Assembly (NCBI RefSeq): GCF_008638365.1
Contig: NZ_VWVU01000016.1
Span: 1 to 64,000 of the forward strand
Origin: Nocardiopsis quinghaiensis
GTDB lineage: Bacteria; Actinomycetota; Actinomycetes; Streptosporangiales; Streptosporangiaceae
Direction of reading: 5' to 3'
Length of the DNA stretch: 64,000 nucleotides
This document shows positions 26,349-35,671 of this stretch, in pieces (the stretch's first letter is position 1; every line of letters begins with the position of its first letter). The notes under the pieces were generated by a model that worked only from the letters and a program-made list of their open reading frames with translations, did no database searches and had not been told where the DNA came from. The position numbers and the translations under genes were made by a program.

Positions 26349-27821
26349 ATGGCGTACTTTGGTACTGAAGAAATACCGTCTTTGACAGGTGACCTAGATC
26401 TCGTCACCTTTGGCCAGCGGCTCCGGCATCTGCGGCGCGCACGCGGCCTTACCCTCTCTGACCTGGGAGAACGCGTGGGCAGGGCCCCCTCCCAGCTCTC
26501 CCTGCTGGAGAACGGCAAGCGTGAGCCCAAGCTCTCCCTGCTCACGTCCCTGGCCTCGGCCCTCAGCGTCTCGGTCGAGGAGCTGCTGTCCAAGCAGCCC
26601 CCGAGCCGGCGCGCGCAGCTGGAGATCTCCGTGGAGGAGGCCCAGCGCGACGCCCTCTACCAGAAGCTGGACCTGCCCCACCTGAGAGTGGGCAAGCGCG
26701 TCCCCAACGACGTGCTCGAACACATCGTGGGCCTGTACGGCGAGCTCAAGCGACGCAGCGCCAAGCCCGCGGCCACCCCCGAGGAGGCCCGCCGGGCCAA
26801 CGCCGACCTGCGACGCCAGATGCGCGAGCGCGGCAACTACTTCGAGGACATCGAGAAGGCGGCGGCCGAGACCCTCAACGCCGTCAACTACACCGCGGGG
26901 GCGCTGTCCCAGGGGCAGATCCTCGCCATCGCCACCCACCACGGGTTCTCCCTCAGGTACGTGCAGGACCTGCCCCGCTCGGTGCGCTCCCTCACCGACC
27001 ACGTCAACCGGCGTATCTACCTCAAGCGCGAGACCACGCTGGGCATGCACAGCCCGCGCACGATCCTCCTGCAGACCCTGGGCCACGTGGCGCTGGGCCA
27101 CAACCAGCCGCGAGACTTCGGCGACTTCCTGCGCCAGCGGGTGGAGGCCAACTACTTCGCCGCCGCCGTCCTGATCCCCGAGTCCACCGCGGTGCGCTAC
27201 CTGCAGGAGGCCAAGCAGGAGCGCGACCTGTCGGTGGAGGACCTGCGCGACGTGTACTCGGTCTCCTACGAGATGGCCGCGCACCGTTTCACCAACCTGG
27301 CCAACCGCCACCTGGACCTGGTCTGCCACTTCATCCGCAACGACGAGACCGGCATCATCTACAAGGCCTACGAGAACGACGGCCTGGTCTTTCCCACCGA
27401 CGAGACCGGGGCCATCGAGGGTCAGCGCATGTGCCGCCAGTGGTCGGGGCGCCAGGTCTTCGCCTCGCCGGACCGCTACTCGATCTACTACCAGTACACG
27501 GACAAGCCCAACGGCACCCACTGGTGCGTGGCCCACGTGGACCCCAGCCGCGAGCGCAACTTCGCCATCACCCTGGGCGTGCCCTACAAGGAGTCGCGCT
27601 GGTTCCGGGGGCGCGAGACCACCAACCGCACCAAGTCCAACTGCCCGGGCGGAGAGTGCTGCGTGCGTCCGCCCGCGGATCTGGCCGCCCGCTGGGAGGG
27701 CAACGTGTGGCCGTCGGCCCGGGCGCACTCGCACGTGCTCTCGGCGCTTCCCTCGGGCACCTTCCCGGGTGTGGACGAGCACGACGTCTACACCTTCCTG
27801 GAGAAGCACGCCCTCGACTGA
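26349..27821 (+). CDS. ramB: RamB-like regulator of acetate metabolism (XRE/ImmA-IrrE type)
   Basis: 490 residues. An XRE helix-turn-helix is at ~20-75 ([27 protein letters not shown]). The middle contains an IrrE/ImmA-like segment ([12 protein letters not shown], ~240), and the C-terminal DUF2083-type region has clustered cysteines NCPGGECC near ~432-440 that may sense redox or acyl-CoA state. Corynebacterial RamB represses aceA, ack-pta and others. Divergence from aceA strongly supports the same role. Probably leaderless. Followed by a strong hairpin. Confidence 0.88.
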   Translation: MAYFGTEEIPSLTGDLDLVTFGQRLRHLRRARGLTLSDLGERVGRAPSQLSLLENGKREPKLSLLTSLASALSVSVEELLSKQPPSRRAQLEISVEEAQRDALYQKLDLPHLRVGKRVPNDVLEHIVGLYGELKRRSAKPAATPEEARRANADLRRQMRERGNYFEDIEKAAAETLNAVNYTAGALSQGQILAIATHHGFSLRYVQDLPRSVRSLTDHVNRRIYLKRETTLGMHSPRTILLQTLGHVALGHNQPRDFGDFLRQRVEANYFAAAVLIPESTAVRYLQEAKQERDLSVEDLRDVYSVSYEMAAHRFTNLANRHLDLVCHFIRNDETGIIYKAYENDGLVFPTDETGAIEGQRMCRQWSGRQVFASPDRYSIYYQYTDKPNGTHWCVAHVDPSRERNFAITLGVPYKESRWFRGRETTNRTKSNCPGGECCVRPPADLAARWEGNVWPSARAHSHVLSALPSGTFPGVDEHDVYTFLEKHALD

Positions 27822-27838
27822 GCCGGACGAACCGCGAG

Positions 27839-27864
27839 GGGCCGGGGTGCGCGCACCCCGGCCC
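27839..27864 (+). terminator. Hairpin terminator after ramB
   Basis: 10-bp perfect stem (GGGCCGGGGT/ACCCCGGCCC with short GC loop), 17 bp after the stop codon. Confidence 0.6.
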
Positions 27865-27902
27865 TCCGTGTGGAAACGCGACGTTGTGGCGGGAGACCCC
27901 AA

Positions 27903-27921
27903 GTGTTACCGTTGGTAACAC
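27903..27921. promoter_or_regulatory. Perfect TetR-type operator upstream of the acyl-CoA dehydrogenase
   Basis: GTGTTACC-GTT-GGTAACAC, a perfect 8-bp dyad with a 3-bp centre, 53 bp before the ATG. It overlaps the probable promoter. This is the type of site bound by TetR-family regulators of fatty-acid degradation in actinobacteria. No TetR gene is adjacent; the nearest is at 33218. Confidence 0.65.
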
Positions 27922-27973
27922 ACGCTGGCAGTTCCCTCTCCCCCCGGAGGGGCCCGACAAAGGATGTAAACGT

Positions 27974-29203
27974 ATGAGTGAGGCCGCCGCGCCCGCCTTC
28001 AGCCTGGAACTGAGCGAGGACGTCCGCGATGTCCGGGACTGGGCCCACGGGTTCGCCGCCGACGTCATCCGCCCCGCTGCCGCCGAGTGGGACGAGCGGG
28101 AGGAGACCCCTTGGCCGATCATCCAGGAGGCCGCCAAGATCGGTCTGTACTCCCTCGACTTCTTCGCCAACCAGTGGCTGGAGCCCAGCGGCGTCGGTAT
28201 CCCCGTCGCCTTCGAGGAGCTGTACTGGGGCGACCCGGGCATCGCCCTGTCCATCACCGGGACCGGGCTGGCGGCCGTGGCCGTGGCCTCCAACGGGACC
28301 CAGGAACAGCTCTTCGAGTGGGTGCCGCAGATGTTCGGCACCGCCGACGACGTCAAGCTCGGCGCGTTCTGCTCCTCCGAGCCCGACGCGGGCAGCGACG
28401 TCTCGGCGATCCGCACCCGCGCCGTCTACGACGAGGCCAGGGACGAGTGGGTGCTCAACGGCACCAAGACCTGGGCCACCAACGGCGGCATCGCCGACGT
28501 CCACGTGGTCGTCGCCTCCGTGGAGCCCGGGTTCGGCTCCCGTGGACAGGCCACGTTCATCGTGCCGCCGGGCACTCCCGGACTCAGCCAGGGGCAGAAG
28601 TTCGCCAAGCACGGGATCCGCGCCTCGCACACCGCCGAGGTCGTCCTGGACGACGTGCGGGTCCCCGGGGCCTGCCTGCTGGGCGGCAAGGAGAAGCTCG
28701 ACGAGCGCCTCGCCCGCGTCCGCGAGGGCAAGCGCTCCAAGGGCCAGGCCGCGATGAGGACCTTCGAGGCCTCCCGTCCGAGCGTCGGGGCGATGGCGGT
28801 CGGCTGTGCCCGCGCCGCCTACGAGTACGCCCGCGACTACTCCGTCCAGCGCGAGCAGTTCGGTCGCCCGATCGGGGACAACCAGGGCGTGGCCTTCACC
28901 CTGGCCGACATGGCCACCCGCATCGACGCCGCCCGCCTGCTGGTGTGGCGCGCCGCGTGGATGGCCCGCAACGGCAAGGACTTCGACAACGCCGAAGGCT
29001 CCATGAGTAAGCTCTACGCCAGCGAGACCGCCACGTTCGTCACCCAGAACGCCGTGCGCATCCTCGGGGGCAACGGGTACACGAGGGAGTACCCGGTGGA
29101 GCGCTGGCACCGCGACGCGACGATCTTCACGATCTTCGAGGGCGCCAGCGAGATCCAGAGGCTCATCATCGGCCGGGCCGTCACCGGGCTGCCGGTGCGC
29201 TGA
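27974..29203 (+). CDS. Acyl-CoA dehydrogenase
   Basis: 409-residue FAD enzyme that introduces the alpha,beta double bond in acyl-CoA (first step of beta-oxidation). Full three-domain fold: [17 protein letters not shown] and [12 protein letters not shown] (FAD/acyl binding), [12 protein letters not shown], and the C-terminal [17 protein letters not shown] with the catalytic Glu near ~389. Chain-length preference cannot be read. The ATG at 27974 follows GGATG and a TetR-type operator, so expression is likely derepressed by acyl-CoA. Confidence 0.93.
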   Translation: MSEAAAPAFSLELSEDVRDVRDWAHGFAADVIRPAAAEWDEREETPWPIIQEAAKIGLYSLDFFANQWLEPSGVGIPVAFEELYWGDPGIALSITGTGLAAVAVASNGTQEQLFEWVPQMFGTADDVKLGAFCSSEPDAGSDVSAIRTRAVYDEARDEWVLNGTKTWATNGGIADVHVVVASVEPGFGSRGQATFIVPPGTPGLSQGQKFAKHGIRASHTAEVVLDDVRVPGACLLGGKEKLDERLARVREGKRSKGQAAMRTFEASRPSVGAMAVGCARAAYEYARDYSVQREQFGRPIGDNQGVAFTLADMATRIDAARLLVWRAAWMARNGKDFDNAEGSMSKLYASETATFVTQNAVRILGGNGYTREYPVERWHRDATIFTIFEGASEIQRLIIGRAVTGLPVR

Positions 29204-29251
29204 CCGCCACCGGCTCCCGCGTCTCCGCCGGGGCGGGTGCCGCCGCGGGGC

Positions 29252-31081
29252 CTACGCCTCTTCGGAGGTGTCCCCGACCGGGGTGTTCTCGACGCGCGAG
29301 CCGGGAGCCCCCCGGCCGACGGCGGCGGGGCTGTGCGCGTGCTGCTGCGGGGACGGCCGCGTGTCGCCGTCGGCGCCCGCGCCCGCTGGCGGAAGGCGCA
29401 GGGCGAGCAGGGCGACGTCGTCGCCGCTGGGTTTGATACGGGCGAGGAGCTCGTCGAGGAAGTCCTCCAGGTCATGGTGTGCCAGGGCGGCGGCGTGGCG
29501 GCGCAGGCTGGCCATGCCCGTGTCGATGGGCCGGTCGCGGCTCTCGATGAGGCCGTCGGTGTACAGCAGCAGGGTGGACCGCGCGGGGATCTCCTCGCGG
29601 GCGTCGGGCCAGTCCAGGCCCATGTGCAGGGTGGCGCTCATACCGAGGAGGGGACCGTGGCCGCCCTCCAGGTAGCGGGTGTGGCCGTCGGCGGTGACGA
29701 GCAGCGGCGGGGGATGTCCGGCGTTGACCCAGTGCAGGTGCCAGGGACCGCCCTCGGGGCCCTCAAGGCGGGCGAGGACGGCGGTGGCCATGGGGGCGTC
29801 GCTGGTGTTGGTCATGGCCTCGTCCAGCCGCCGCATGATGAGGCTGGGAGGCTCCTGCCGGTCCCAGGCCAGGGCGCGCAGCATGTTGCGGACCTCGGCC
29901 ATGTGCGCGGCGGCCTGGAGGTCGTGGCCGACCACGTCACCGATGACCAGGGTCATCACACCGTCGGCGAGGAGGAACGCGTCGTACCAGTCCCCGCCGA
30001 CCTCCGCGCTCTGCTGCGCGGGCTGGTAGCGGGCGGCGAGCTCGAGGTGGTCGACCTGCGGCAGGGGGGTCAGGAGCTGGCGCTGCATGGTTTCGGCGAA
30101 GCCGCGTTGCCGCTCGAAGAGCTGGATGCTCTCCATCACCAGTCCGGCACGCTGTGCGATGTCGCTCAGTACGAGGAACTCGGCGTCGGTGTAGGCGGAC
30201 CGCTGCCCGGTCCGGGCCACGGTCAACGCACCGAGGACCTGTCTGCGGGTGTACAGCGGCACCACCACGGCGGAGTGCCCGCCCAGGCGGTCGAACAGCT
30301 GCCGGTGCGCCCGGGCGAGCGGCTCGTCCGATTCGCGGGCCAGGGCCCGTGCGTCGAGCATGAGGGGCTGGACGCTGTACAGGGCGCGCGCCAGTGCCGT
30401 ACGGGAGGTGCGCGGCGGTGGCGGCAGCGGACCCTTCAGAGACTCGGCCGTACCGCGGTCGCCGAGGGCGTGTACGGCGATGCGCTGGAGCTCCTCCGTC
30501 CGCCCGGCCGGGATCAGGTCGACCACCGCCCAGTCACCCAGTTCCGGCACCAGCAGTCGGACCAGTTTGTCCAGCATCTCGGAGGTGTCCAGGGTGGAGA
30601 CGAGGAGTCCGGAGACCTCCGCCACCATACTCAGCCTGCCGGTCAACTCCTCCAGGGCCGCCAGGTGCGCCGCGGTCTGTTCGACGGCGTCGCGGTGCCG
30701 CTTGAAGTCGTGGAAGACGATGACCAGGCCGTCCAGGTCCCCTCCGTGCTGGAGCGGGGTGGCCGCCCAGATGACGGGGACAAGCGTGCCGTCCCCCCGC
30801 AGGTAGAACTCGTCGCTTCCCTCGGCCGGCTGACCGCTCCCGAGCACGGCCAGGGCGGGGCACTCCTCCCGTGGAACCTCGTTCCCGTCCGCGTCGCGGT
30901 GCAGCAGACCATGGAGGTCGAGGCCCAGCATCTGCTCCTGGGACCGGTCGAGGATCCGCTGCGCGAAGGGATTGGAGGCGGTGAGCCGGCCCTCGGCGTC
31001 GGTGACGAACATCCCCGCACCCAGGCTGTCGAACACCGCGCGCAACAAGCCGGTCTCCAGCGGCCAGTCGGTGTCGCTCAT
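29252..31081 (-). CDS. PAS-GAF-PP2C (SpoIIE-type) serine phosphatase
   Basis: 609 residues. PAS domain ~5-120 (LRAVFDSLGAGMFVTDAEGRLTASNPFAQ), GAF domain ~155-310, PP2C/SpoIIE domain ~325-560 with the metal-binding GGDWYDAF (~363), IGDVVGHDLQAA and LLLYTDGLIESRD. Such proteins dephosphorylate anti-anti-sigma factors and so release alternative sigma factors in response to a signal sensed by PAS/GAF. No kinase or anti-sigma partner is adjacent. A Pro/Gly-rich C-terminal tail of ~45 residues follows. ATG at 31081 is preceded by GGGGTGGGG. Confidence 0.9.
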   Translation of the reverse strand: MSDTDWPLETGLLRAVFDSLGAGMFVTDAEGRLTASNPFAQRILDRSQEQMLGLDLHGLLHRDADGNEVPREECPALAVLGSGQPAEGSDEFYLRGDGTLVPVIWAATPLQHGGDLDGLVIVFHDFKRHRDAVEQTAAHLAALEELTGRLSMVAEVSGLLVSTLDTSEMLDKLVRLLVPELGDWAVVDLIPAGRTEELQRIAVHALGDRGTAESLKGPLPPPPRTSRTALARALYSVQPLMLDARALARESDEPLARAHRQLFDRLGGHSAVVVPLYTRRQVLGALTVARTGQRSAYTDAEFLVLSDIAQRAGLVMESIQLFERQRGFAETMQRQLLTPLPQVDHLELAARYQPAQQSAEVGGDWYDAFLLADGVMTLVIGDVVGHDLQAAAHMAEVRNMLRALAWDRQEPPSLIMRRLDEAMTNTSDAPMATAVLARLEGPEGGPWHLHWVNAGHPPPLLVTADGHTRYLEGGHGPLLGMSATLHMGLDWPDAREEIPARSTLLLYTDGLIESRDRPIDTGMASLRRHAAALAHHDLEDFLDELLARIKPSGDDVALLALRLPPAGAGADGDTRPSPQQHAHSPAAVGRGAPGSRVENTPVGDTSEEA

Positions 31082-31499
31082 CGCCCCACCCCCGGTCCTT
31101 CCGTCGACGTGGCCGCCGGACCGTGAAACGCGGGCGCGGCGGTCGGTCTCTGCGGCGGCTTCCTCCGCTTCGCCGGCACCGGAAGGCGCCGGCACCGTGA
31201 CTGCCGTGTTCCACGAGGTCCGGTACCGCCGTGCGAGCGCCCGTCCCGAAGCGCCGGGCCCGGTCGGTGGTCCCGCCGGATCTGCTCGAAGACCCACGCA
31301 CACGGCCCGCGCACACCGTCCCCGGGCACGACCGTGACCAACGCAGTACAGTGTGGCCTCTCCGACGGGACAAAGAACGTATTACGCCGTCAGCGGCATG
31401 TCACACCGCCAGGCGGCGTGGCTCGGAAACGCGGTCGGCGGAACCGCCGCGCACCACGGGGCCCGGTGACCGGCCACGGGTCACGGGTAGTGGTCATCC
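31082..31499. other. Divergent region, phosphatase and channel-like genes
   Basis: 418 bp. It should contain the two divergent promoters. I see no coding sequence, no RNA gene and no strong dyad in it. Confidence 0.4.
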
Positions 31500-32210
31500 A
31501 TGAGCACATCTACCGGACCGCGGCCTCCGCTGGAGGCGCGGCGCGGCGTGGAGGCCGCGGAGGCCCTGGCCCGCTGGCTGGACAAGCCGATGGGCGCGCT
31601 CGGCCTGCTCTTCGTCCTCGTCGTCCTCGGCCAGGCCCTGGCGACGGAGCCCTCGGTGGTCACCGCGCTGTCCTGGCTGTCCTGGCTGCTGTGGCTGCTC
31701 TTCGTGGCCGAGTTCGCGCTGCGCGCCTACGTCGCGCGCGACCAGCGCCTCTTCTGGAGGCGCAACTGGTGGCAGGTCCTCTTCCTCGCCCTGCCCTTCC
31801 TGCGTTTCGCCCGGGCCCTCACCCTGTTGCGCACGGCGCGGGTCGGCGGGGTGCTCTCGGCGGCGATCCGGGGATCGCGGTCGGCCTCGCGCCTGCTGTC
31901 GGGCCGCATCACCTGGCTGGCGGTGGTCACCGCGATCGTGGTCCTGGGCTCCAGCCAGCTCCTGTACATCCTGGGTTCCTACGATGACTACGCGAGTGCC
32001 CTGCACGACGCCGCCCTGGCGACCGTGGCGGGGGAGCCGCTGACCGCCGACGACGCGTTCGCCCAGAGCCTGGAGGTGGCCCTGGCCGTCTACTCGGTGG
32101 TCGTGTTCGCCTCGCTGGCCGGTGCGCTGGGCGCCTTCTTCCTCAGCCCCGAGGACCCGGACGACGACACCCGTGACACCGGTACCGGAGAACCTTCGAA
32201 CGCTGGTTGA
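31500..32210 (+). CDS. Voltage-gated channel-like membrane protein lacking a K+ selectivity filter
   Basis: 236 residues with about six hydrophobic segments. The first part looks like a voltage-sensor/linker (FVAEFALRAYVARDQRLFWRRNWW, then an Arg-rich RFARALTLLRTARVGG), the last two helices like a pore module (LAVVTAIVVLGSSQLLYIL; AVYSVVVFASLAGALGAFF). Where a potassium channel carries TVGYGD, this protein has ATVAGEPLTA. It may be a non-selective or non-conducting relative. Start ATG at 31500. No operon partner. Confidence 0.65.
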   Translation: MSTSTGPRPPLEARRGVEAAEALARWLDKPMGALGLLFVLVVLGQALATEPSVVTALSWLSWLLWLLFVAEFALRAYVARDQRLFWRRNWWQVLFLALPFLRFARALTLLRTARVGGVLSAAIRGSRSASRLLSGRITWLAVVTAIVVLGSSQLLYILGSYDDYASALHDAALATVAGEPLTADDAFAQSLEVALAVYSVVVFASLAGALGAFFLSPEDPDDDTRDTGTGEPSNAG

Positions 32211-32387
32211 CCCGGTCGCCGCGGCCGTGGAGCCGAGGAGGCCGGCGGGCACGAGGGTGACCGCACCGCGTCCCGTGCCTGGTCGGAGGCGCCGGAGCAC
32301 CTGCCGTCCGGTCCTGAACGGCGGAGCGCCGGACAGGTCCGGCAACCGCCCTCGCCGATCCGAACATCCGACCTCTACCCTGGCGGC

Positions 32388-33176
32388 ATGAACGCCACCA
32401 TGGGCAACGGAGCCCCCACCATCACCATCCCCACCGGCTACAACGGCCCCGACGGCTCGGGCAACGGCGGCTACACCGCGGGCCTGCTCGCCGCACGGCT
32501 CACCGCGGTCGGCGGGCCCGCCGTCCAGGTCACCCTGCGCGTTCCACCGCCCCTGGACCACACGCTGACGGTGGAGGACGGGCCCGGCGGCGCGCTCAAC
32601 CTGACCGATCCCGCCGCCGAGGAAGGCGCCCGGCTGGTCGCCGAGGCGACGGTCACCGAACTCCCGGACACTCCTGGGAACCCTGGCGTCCCCGGCGGCC
32701 CGGTCGGGGTGCCCGAGGCCGAGGAGGCCGAGAGCCGCTATCCGGGCCTGACCGCCCACCCCTTCCCGCGCTGCTACAGCTGCGGCCCCGAACGCGCCGA
32801 GGGCGACGGCCTGCGCCTGTTCGCCGGATCCGTGCGCCCGGGCGCCGGCCCCGACTCGGTGGGCAACACCGTCGCCTGCACCTGGACCCCGCACCCCGCC
32901 CTGGACGAGGGCTCCGGCACCGTCGGCCTCGCCCAGGTGTGGGCCGCCCTGGACTGCCCCGGCGGCTGGTCCAGCGACGTGGTCGGCCGCCCCGCCCTCC
33001 TCGGCAGGATCACCGTCCGCGTCGACCGGGCGCCCCGGATCGGGGACACCCACGTGGTGATGGGCCACCTGGAGTCGGTCGAGGGCCGCAAGATCCGCAC
33101 CGGCAGCGCCCTCTACGACGCCGAGGGCCGTCTCCTGGCCCTGGCCGGGGCCACCTGGATCGCGCTCCGGACCTGA
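32388..33176 (+). CDS. Hotdog-like conserved hypothetical protein
   Basis: 262 residues. GPDGSGNGGYTAGLLAARL near the N-terminus and, in the second half, HPALDEG, LAQVWAALDCPGGW and LLGRITVRVDRAP suggest two hotdog (thioesterase-like) repeats; CYSCGPER in the centre is a conserved feature of this actinobacterial family. Substrate unknown. A TACCCT box ends 6 nt before the ATG at 32388, suggesting a leaderless mRNA. Followed by a TetR gene 41 bp away, possibly co-regulated. Confidence 0.7.
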   Translation: MNATMGNGAPTITIPTGYNGPDGSGNGGYTAGLLAARLTAVGGPAVQVTLRVPPPLDHTLTVEDGPGGALNLTDPAAEEGARLVAEATVTELPDTPGNPGVPGGPVGVPEAEEAESRYPGLTAHPFPRCYSCGPERAEGDGLRLFAGSVRPGAGPDSVGNTVACTWTPHPALDEGSGTVGLAQVWAALDCPGGWSSDVVGRPALLGRITVRVDRAPRIGDTHVVMGHLESVEGRKIRTGSALYDAEGRLLALAGATWIALRT

Positions 33177-33217
33177 TCCGCCGCCCCCGCGGCGCCGAAC
33201 CGCTACGGTGATCCCTT

Positions 33218-33895
33218 GTGGCCTTCGAACGCACGCGGCAGACCGCTCTGACCGACAGCAGCGACACCCCCGGCACGCCTGTGCCGGGGGTTCCCCCCAC
33301 GCGCGGGGGACGGGGCGGACGCGGGCGCGACCCCGAGCGGCGCCGCGCCATCCTGGACGCCGCCGACAGGGTGATCCAGCGTGACGGCCCGGACGCGTCG
33401 ATGCTGGCCATCGCGGCCGAGGCCGGGATCAGCAAGCCGATCCTGTACCGGCACTTCGGCGACAAGGGCGGCCTGTACCGGGCGCTGGCCCGGCGCCACG
33501 TGGACCCGCTCATCGAGCGCATCCGGGAGGAGCTGCACCAGCACACCGGGTTCGAGGTGCGCGCCCGGGCCACGGTCGGCGCCTACCTGTCGATGATCTC
33601 CCAGAACCTCAACCTCTACCGGTTCCTCATGGACCGGGCCACCTCCGAGGACTCGCGCACCCGCAGCGACCTGGGCATGATGGTCCGCCGCCTGGGCGAG
33701 GAGCTCGCTGACCAGCTCGTCGCGGAACTGCGCATCGGCGACCGCCCGCGCTCCCAGATCGTCGCGCACGCCGTCGTGGGCATGGTGCAGGCGGCGGGGG
33801 AGTGGTGGCTGGAGCACCCCGAGGTCGGCGAGGAGGAGATCATCGACGACCTCACCGACGCGGTGGTCGGCGCCATCCGCGGCAGCGGCGGCTGA
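33218..33895 (+). CDS. TetR-family regulator
   Basis: 225 residues. A ~35-residue Pro/Gly/Arg-rich N-terminal extension precedes the TetR helix-turn-helix (ILDAADRVIQRDGPDASMLAIAAEAGISKPILYRHFGDKGGLYRAL). The C-terminal domain is of the fatty-acid/lipid-regulator type found in actinobacteria. It is a candidate for the orphan TetR operator at 27903. GTG at 33218, with a TACGGT box ending 8 nt upstream and no ribosome site, so probably leaderless. Confidence 0.85.
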   Translation: MAFERTRQTALTDSSDTPGTPVPGVPPTRGGRGGRGRDPERRRAILDAADRVIQRDGPDASMLAIAAEAGISKPILYRHFGDKGGLYRALARRHVDPLIERIREELHQHTGFEVRARATVGAYLSMISQNLNLYRFLMDRATSEDSRTRSDLGMMVRRLGEELADQLVAELRIGDRPRSQIVAHAVVGMVQAAGEWWLEHPEVGEEEIIDDLTDAVVGAIRGSGG

Positions 33896-33915
33896 GGGCT
33901 TTTCCTCCGCCCCAC

Positions 33916-33946
33916 TTGACCTGGAGTGCGCTCCAGGTCCCATGCT
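33916..33946 (+). promoter_or_regulatory. MerR-type promoter with 19-bp spacer and central dyad
   Basis: -35 TTGACC (33916-33921), -10 CATGCT (33941-33946), spacer 19 bp, with the perfect dyad ACCTGGAG-TGCG-CTCCAGGT (33919-33938) between. This is the textbook layout for MerR-type activation by DNA untwisting. The expected transcription start coincides with the ATG at 33954. Confidence 0.8.
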
Positions 33947-33953
33947 TCTTCTC

Positions 33954-34355
33954 ATGAGGGACTACTACACCCCGGGTGAGGTCGCCGAGCGCTTCGGTCT
34001 CACTCTGGACACCTTGCGCTACTACGAGAAGGCGGGTCTGCTCCGCCGGGTGGACCGCGCTCCCAGCGGGCACCGCCGCTACCGCGCCGACGACGTCGAA
34101 CTGCTCAACATGATCCGGTGCCTGCGCGACACCGACATGCCCATCGCACGGCTGCGCGACTTCGCCGAACTCGTCCGCGAGGGCGAGCACACCATCCCCT
34201 CACGCCTGGACGTGCTCCAGGGCCACCAGCGCCGGCTGGACGAGCGCATCGCCGAGATGCGCCAGTGCCAGACCGTGATCCAGCACAAGATCGACTACTA
34301 CCTGGGCGTGTTCGCCGAGCGACGAACCCCCGAGACGGTCGAGGAGACCTCCTGA
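33954..34355 (+). CDS. MerR-family regulator of the aldo/keto reductase operon
   Basis: 133 residues. N-terminal MerR winged helix (YYTPGEVAERFGLTLDTLRYYEKAGLLRRVDR) and a coiled-coil dimerisation helix, with no obvious metal-binding cysteine cluster. I prefer the ATG at 33954 because the -10 box of its own promoter ends 7 nt upstream, making the mRNA leaderless; the ATG at 33942 lies inside the -10 box. It overlaps the reductase gene by 1 nt (TGATG). MerR/aldo-keto reductase pairs are common in actinomycetes and respond to electrophiles or drugs. Confidence 0.9.
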   Translation: MRDYYTPGEVAERFGLTLDTLRYYEKAGLLRRVDRAPSGHRRYRADDVELLNMIRCLRDTDMPIARLRDFAELVREGEHTIPSRLDVLQGHQRRLDERIAEMRQCQTVIQHKIDYYLGVFAERRTPETVEETS

Positions 34356-35332
34356 TGCGTTACACCACCATCGGCGACCGCCGGGTCAGCGCCCTGTGCC
34401 TGGGCGCGATGAAGTTCGGCAGCGAGACCGACGACGCCACCTCCGCCGCCATACTCGACCGCTTCGTGGAGGCCGGGGGCACCTTCGTGGACACCGCCGA
34501 CTGCTACCAGTTCTGGGTGGAGGGCTTCGAGGGACACGAGAGCGAGACCTTCCTGGGCCGGTGGCGCCGCGAGCGGGGGATCACCGACGAGGTCGTGATC
34601 GCCACCAAGCTCGGCGCGCAGCCCACCGTGCCCGGCACCGGCCTGGAGACCAAGGAGGGCCTGTCCGCCGAGGCCGTGGCGACGGCCGCGGAGCGCAGCC
34701 GCCGGCGTCTGGGCGTGGACCGCCTGGACGTGCTCTACGCCCACCAGGAGGACCGCGAGACCCCGCTGTCCGAGACCCTGGACGCCTTCGCCGGGCTCGT
34801 CGGCGAGGGCGCCGTCGAGCACGTGGGCCTGAGCAACCACCGCACGTGGAACCTGGAGCGGGCCCGCGCCGTCACCGAGGCCCGGGGCTGGCCGCGTCCC
34901 CGTGTGCTGCAGTACCGGTACAGCTACCTGCAGCCCCGGTTCGACGTGCCGCTGCGGTCCATGGGGCACATGCACGTCACCCCCGAGCTGCTCGACTTCG
35001 TCCGGTCCGAGGCCGCCGAGGGCCGGGAACACACGCTGGTGGCCTACACCCCTCTGCTGTGGGGTGCCTACACCCGCCCGGAGAAGGCCGCCGAACTGGA
35101 CGAGGCCTACGACCACCCGGGCACTCCCGCCCGCCTGGCCGTCCTGGACGAGGTCGCCCGGGAGACCGGGGCCACCCGCAACCAGGTCGTGCTCTCCTGG
35201 CTGATGGACAGCGACCCGAGCGTGGTGCCGCTGGTGGGGGTGAGTTCCCTGGAGCAGTTGAACGAGGCGATCGAGGCCACCGACCTGGTGCTCGACAAGG
35301 AGCAGTGGCAGCGCCTGGACGGGGCCGGATAG
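34355..35332 (+). CDS. Aldo/keto reductase
   Basis: 325-residue NADPH-dependent TIM-barrel reductase. Catalytic residues appear in FVDTADCYQFW (Asp, Tyr), VIATKLGAQ (Lys) and LYAHQEDRETPL (His replaced by AHQED context). NADP-binding loop VPLVGVSSLEQLNEA near the C-terminus. Translationally coupled to the MerR gene. Likely role: detoxification of reactive carbonyls sensed by the MerR protein. Confidence 0.92.
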   Translation: MRYTTIGDRRVSALCLGAMKFGSETDDATSAAILDRFVEAGGTFVDTADCYQFWVEGFEGHESETFLGRWRRERGITDEVVIATKLGAQPTVPGTGLETKEGLSAEAVATAAERSRRRLGVDRLDVLYAHQEDRETPLSETLDAFAGLVGEGAVEHVGLSNHRTWNLERARAVTEARGWPRPRVLQYRYSYLQPRFDVPLRSMGHMHVTPELLDFVRSEAAEGREHTLVAYTPLLWGAYTRPEKAAELDEAYDHPGTPARLAVLDEVARETGATRNQVVLSWLMDSDPSVVPLVGVSSLEQLNEAIEATDLVLDKEQWQRLDGAG

Positions 35333-35355
35333 CGCGTGGACGGGCCGGATCCGCT

Positions 35356-35388
35356 CGCGTGGCGGGGGAACGCGCTCCCCGCCACGCG
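35356..35388 (+). terminator. Hairpin terminator after the aldo/keto reductase
   Basis: Perfect 12-bp stem CGCGTGGCGGGG/CCCCGCCACGCG with a 9-nt loop, 24 bp after the stop codon. Confidence 0.65.
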
Positions 35389-35480
35389 GGCCGGGTAGGT
35401 AGGACGGGCCCGCGCCGGAACGCTCCCCAGCGCGCGGGCGGCACGGCCGAACGGCGGGACGGCCCAGCCGGAGCCGCTGG

Positions 35481-35501
35481 ATCTATTGAAATTCGATAGA
35501 T
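35481..35501. promoter_or_regulatory. AT-rich 21-bp dyad operator candidate
   Basis: ATCTAT-TGAAATTCG-ATAGAT: perfect 6-bp arms and a nearly palindromic centre (GAA/TTC). A TAGATT -10-like box overlaps its right arm. It is conspicuously AT-rich against a ~70% GC background. Sites of this form are bound by ArsR- or PadR-type repressors. It stands ~170 bp before the small membrane gene at 35672. Confidence 0.45.
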
Positions 35502-35671
35502 TACAGACGATGATCGATAGGCGTTCGCGGATGTCGAGTGGCGGTCCGGTGACCTGTTCGAGGGATCGGGGGACGAACCACCACGGCGTACCGCGCACCG
35601 AACGCACCGACCGCGTTGACTCGCTCGCCGGCACGACCGGCGGCGGGCCCGGCCCCTGGAAGGGAACCCCC

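Larger units (their letters stand above)
35333..35671. other. Intergenic region before the 54-aa membrane protein
   Basis: 339 bp containing the reductase terminator and the AT-rich dyad. If transcription starts near 35508, the small gene has a ~160-nt leader whose function is unknown. No other gene was seen. Confidence 0.4.
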
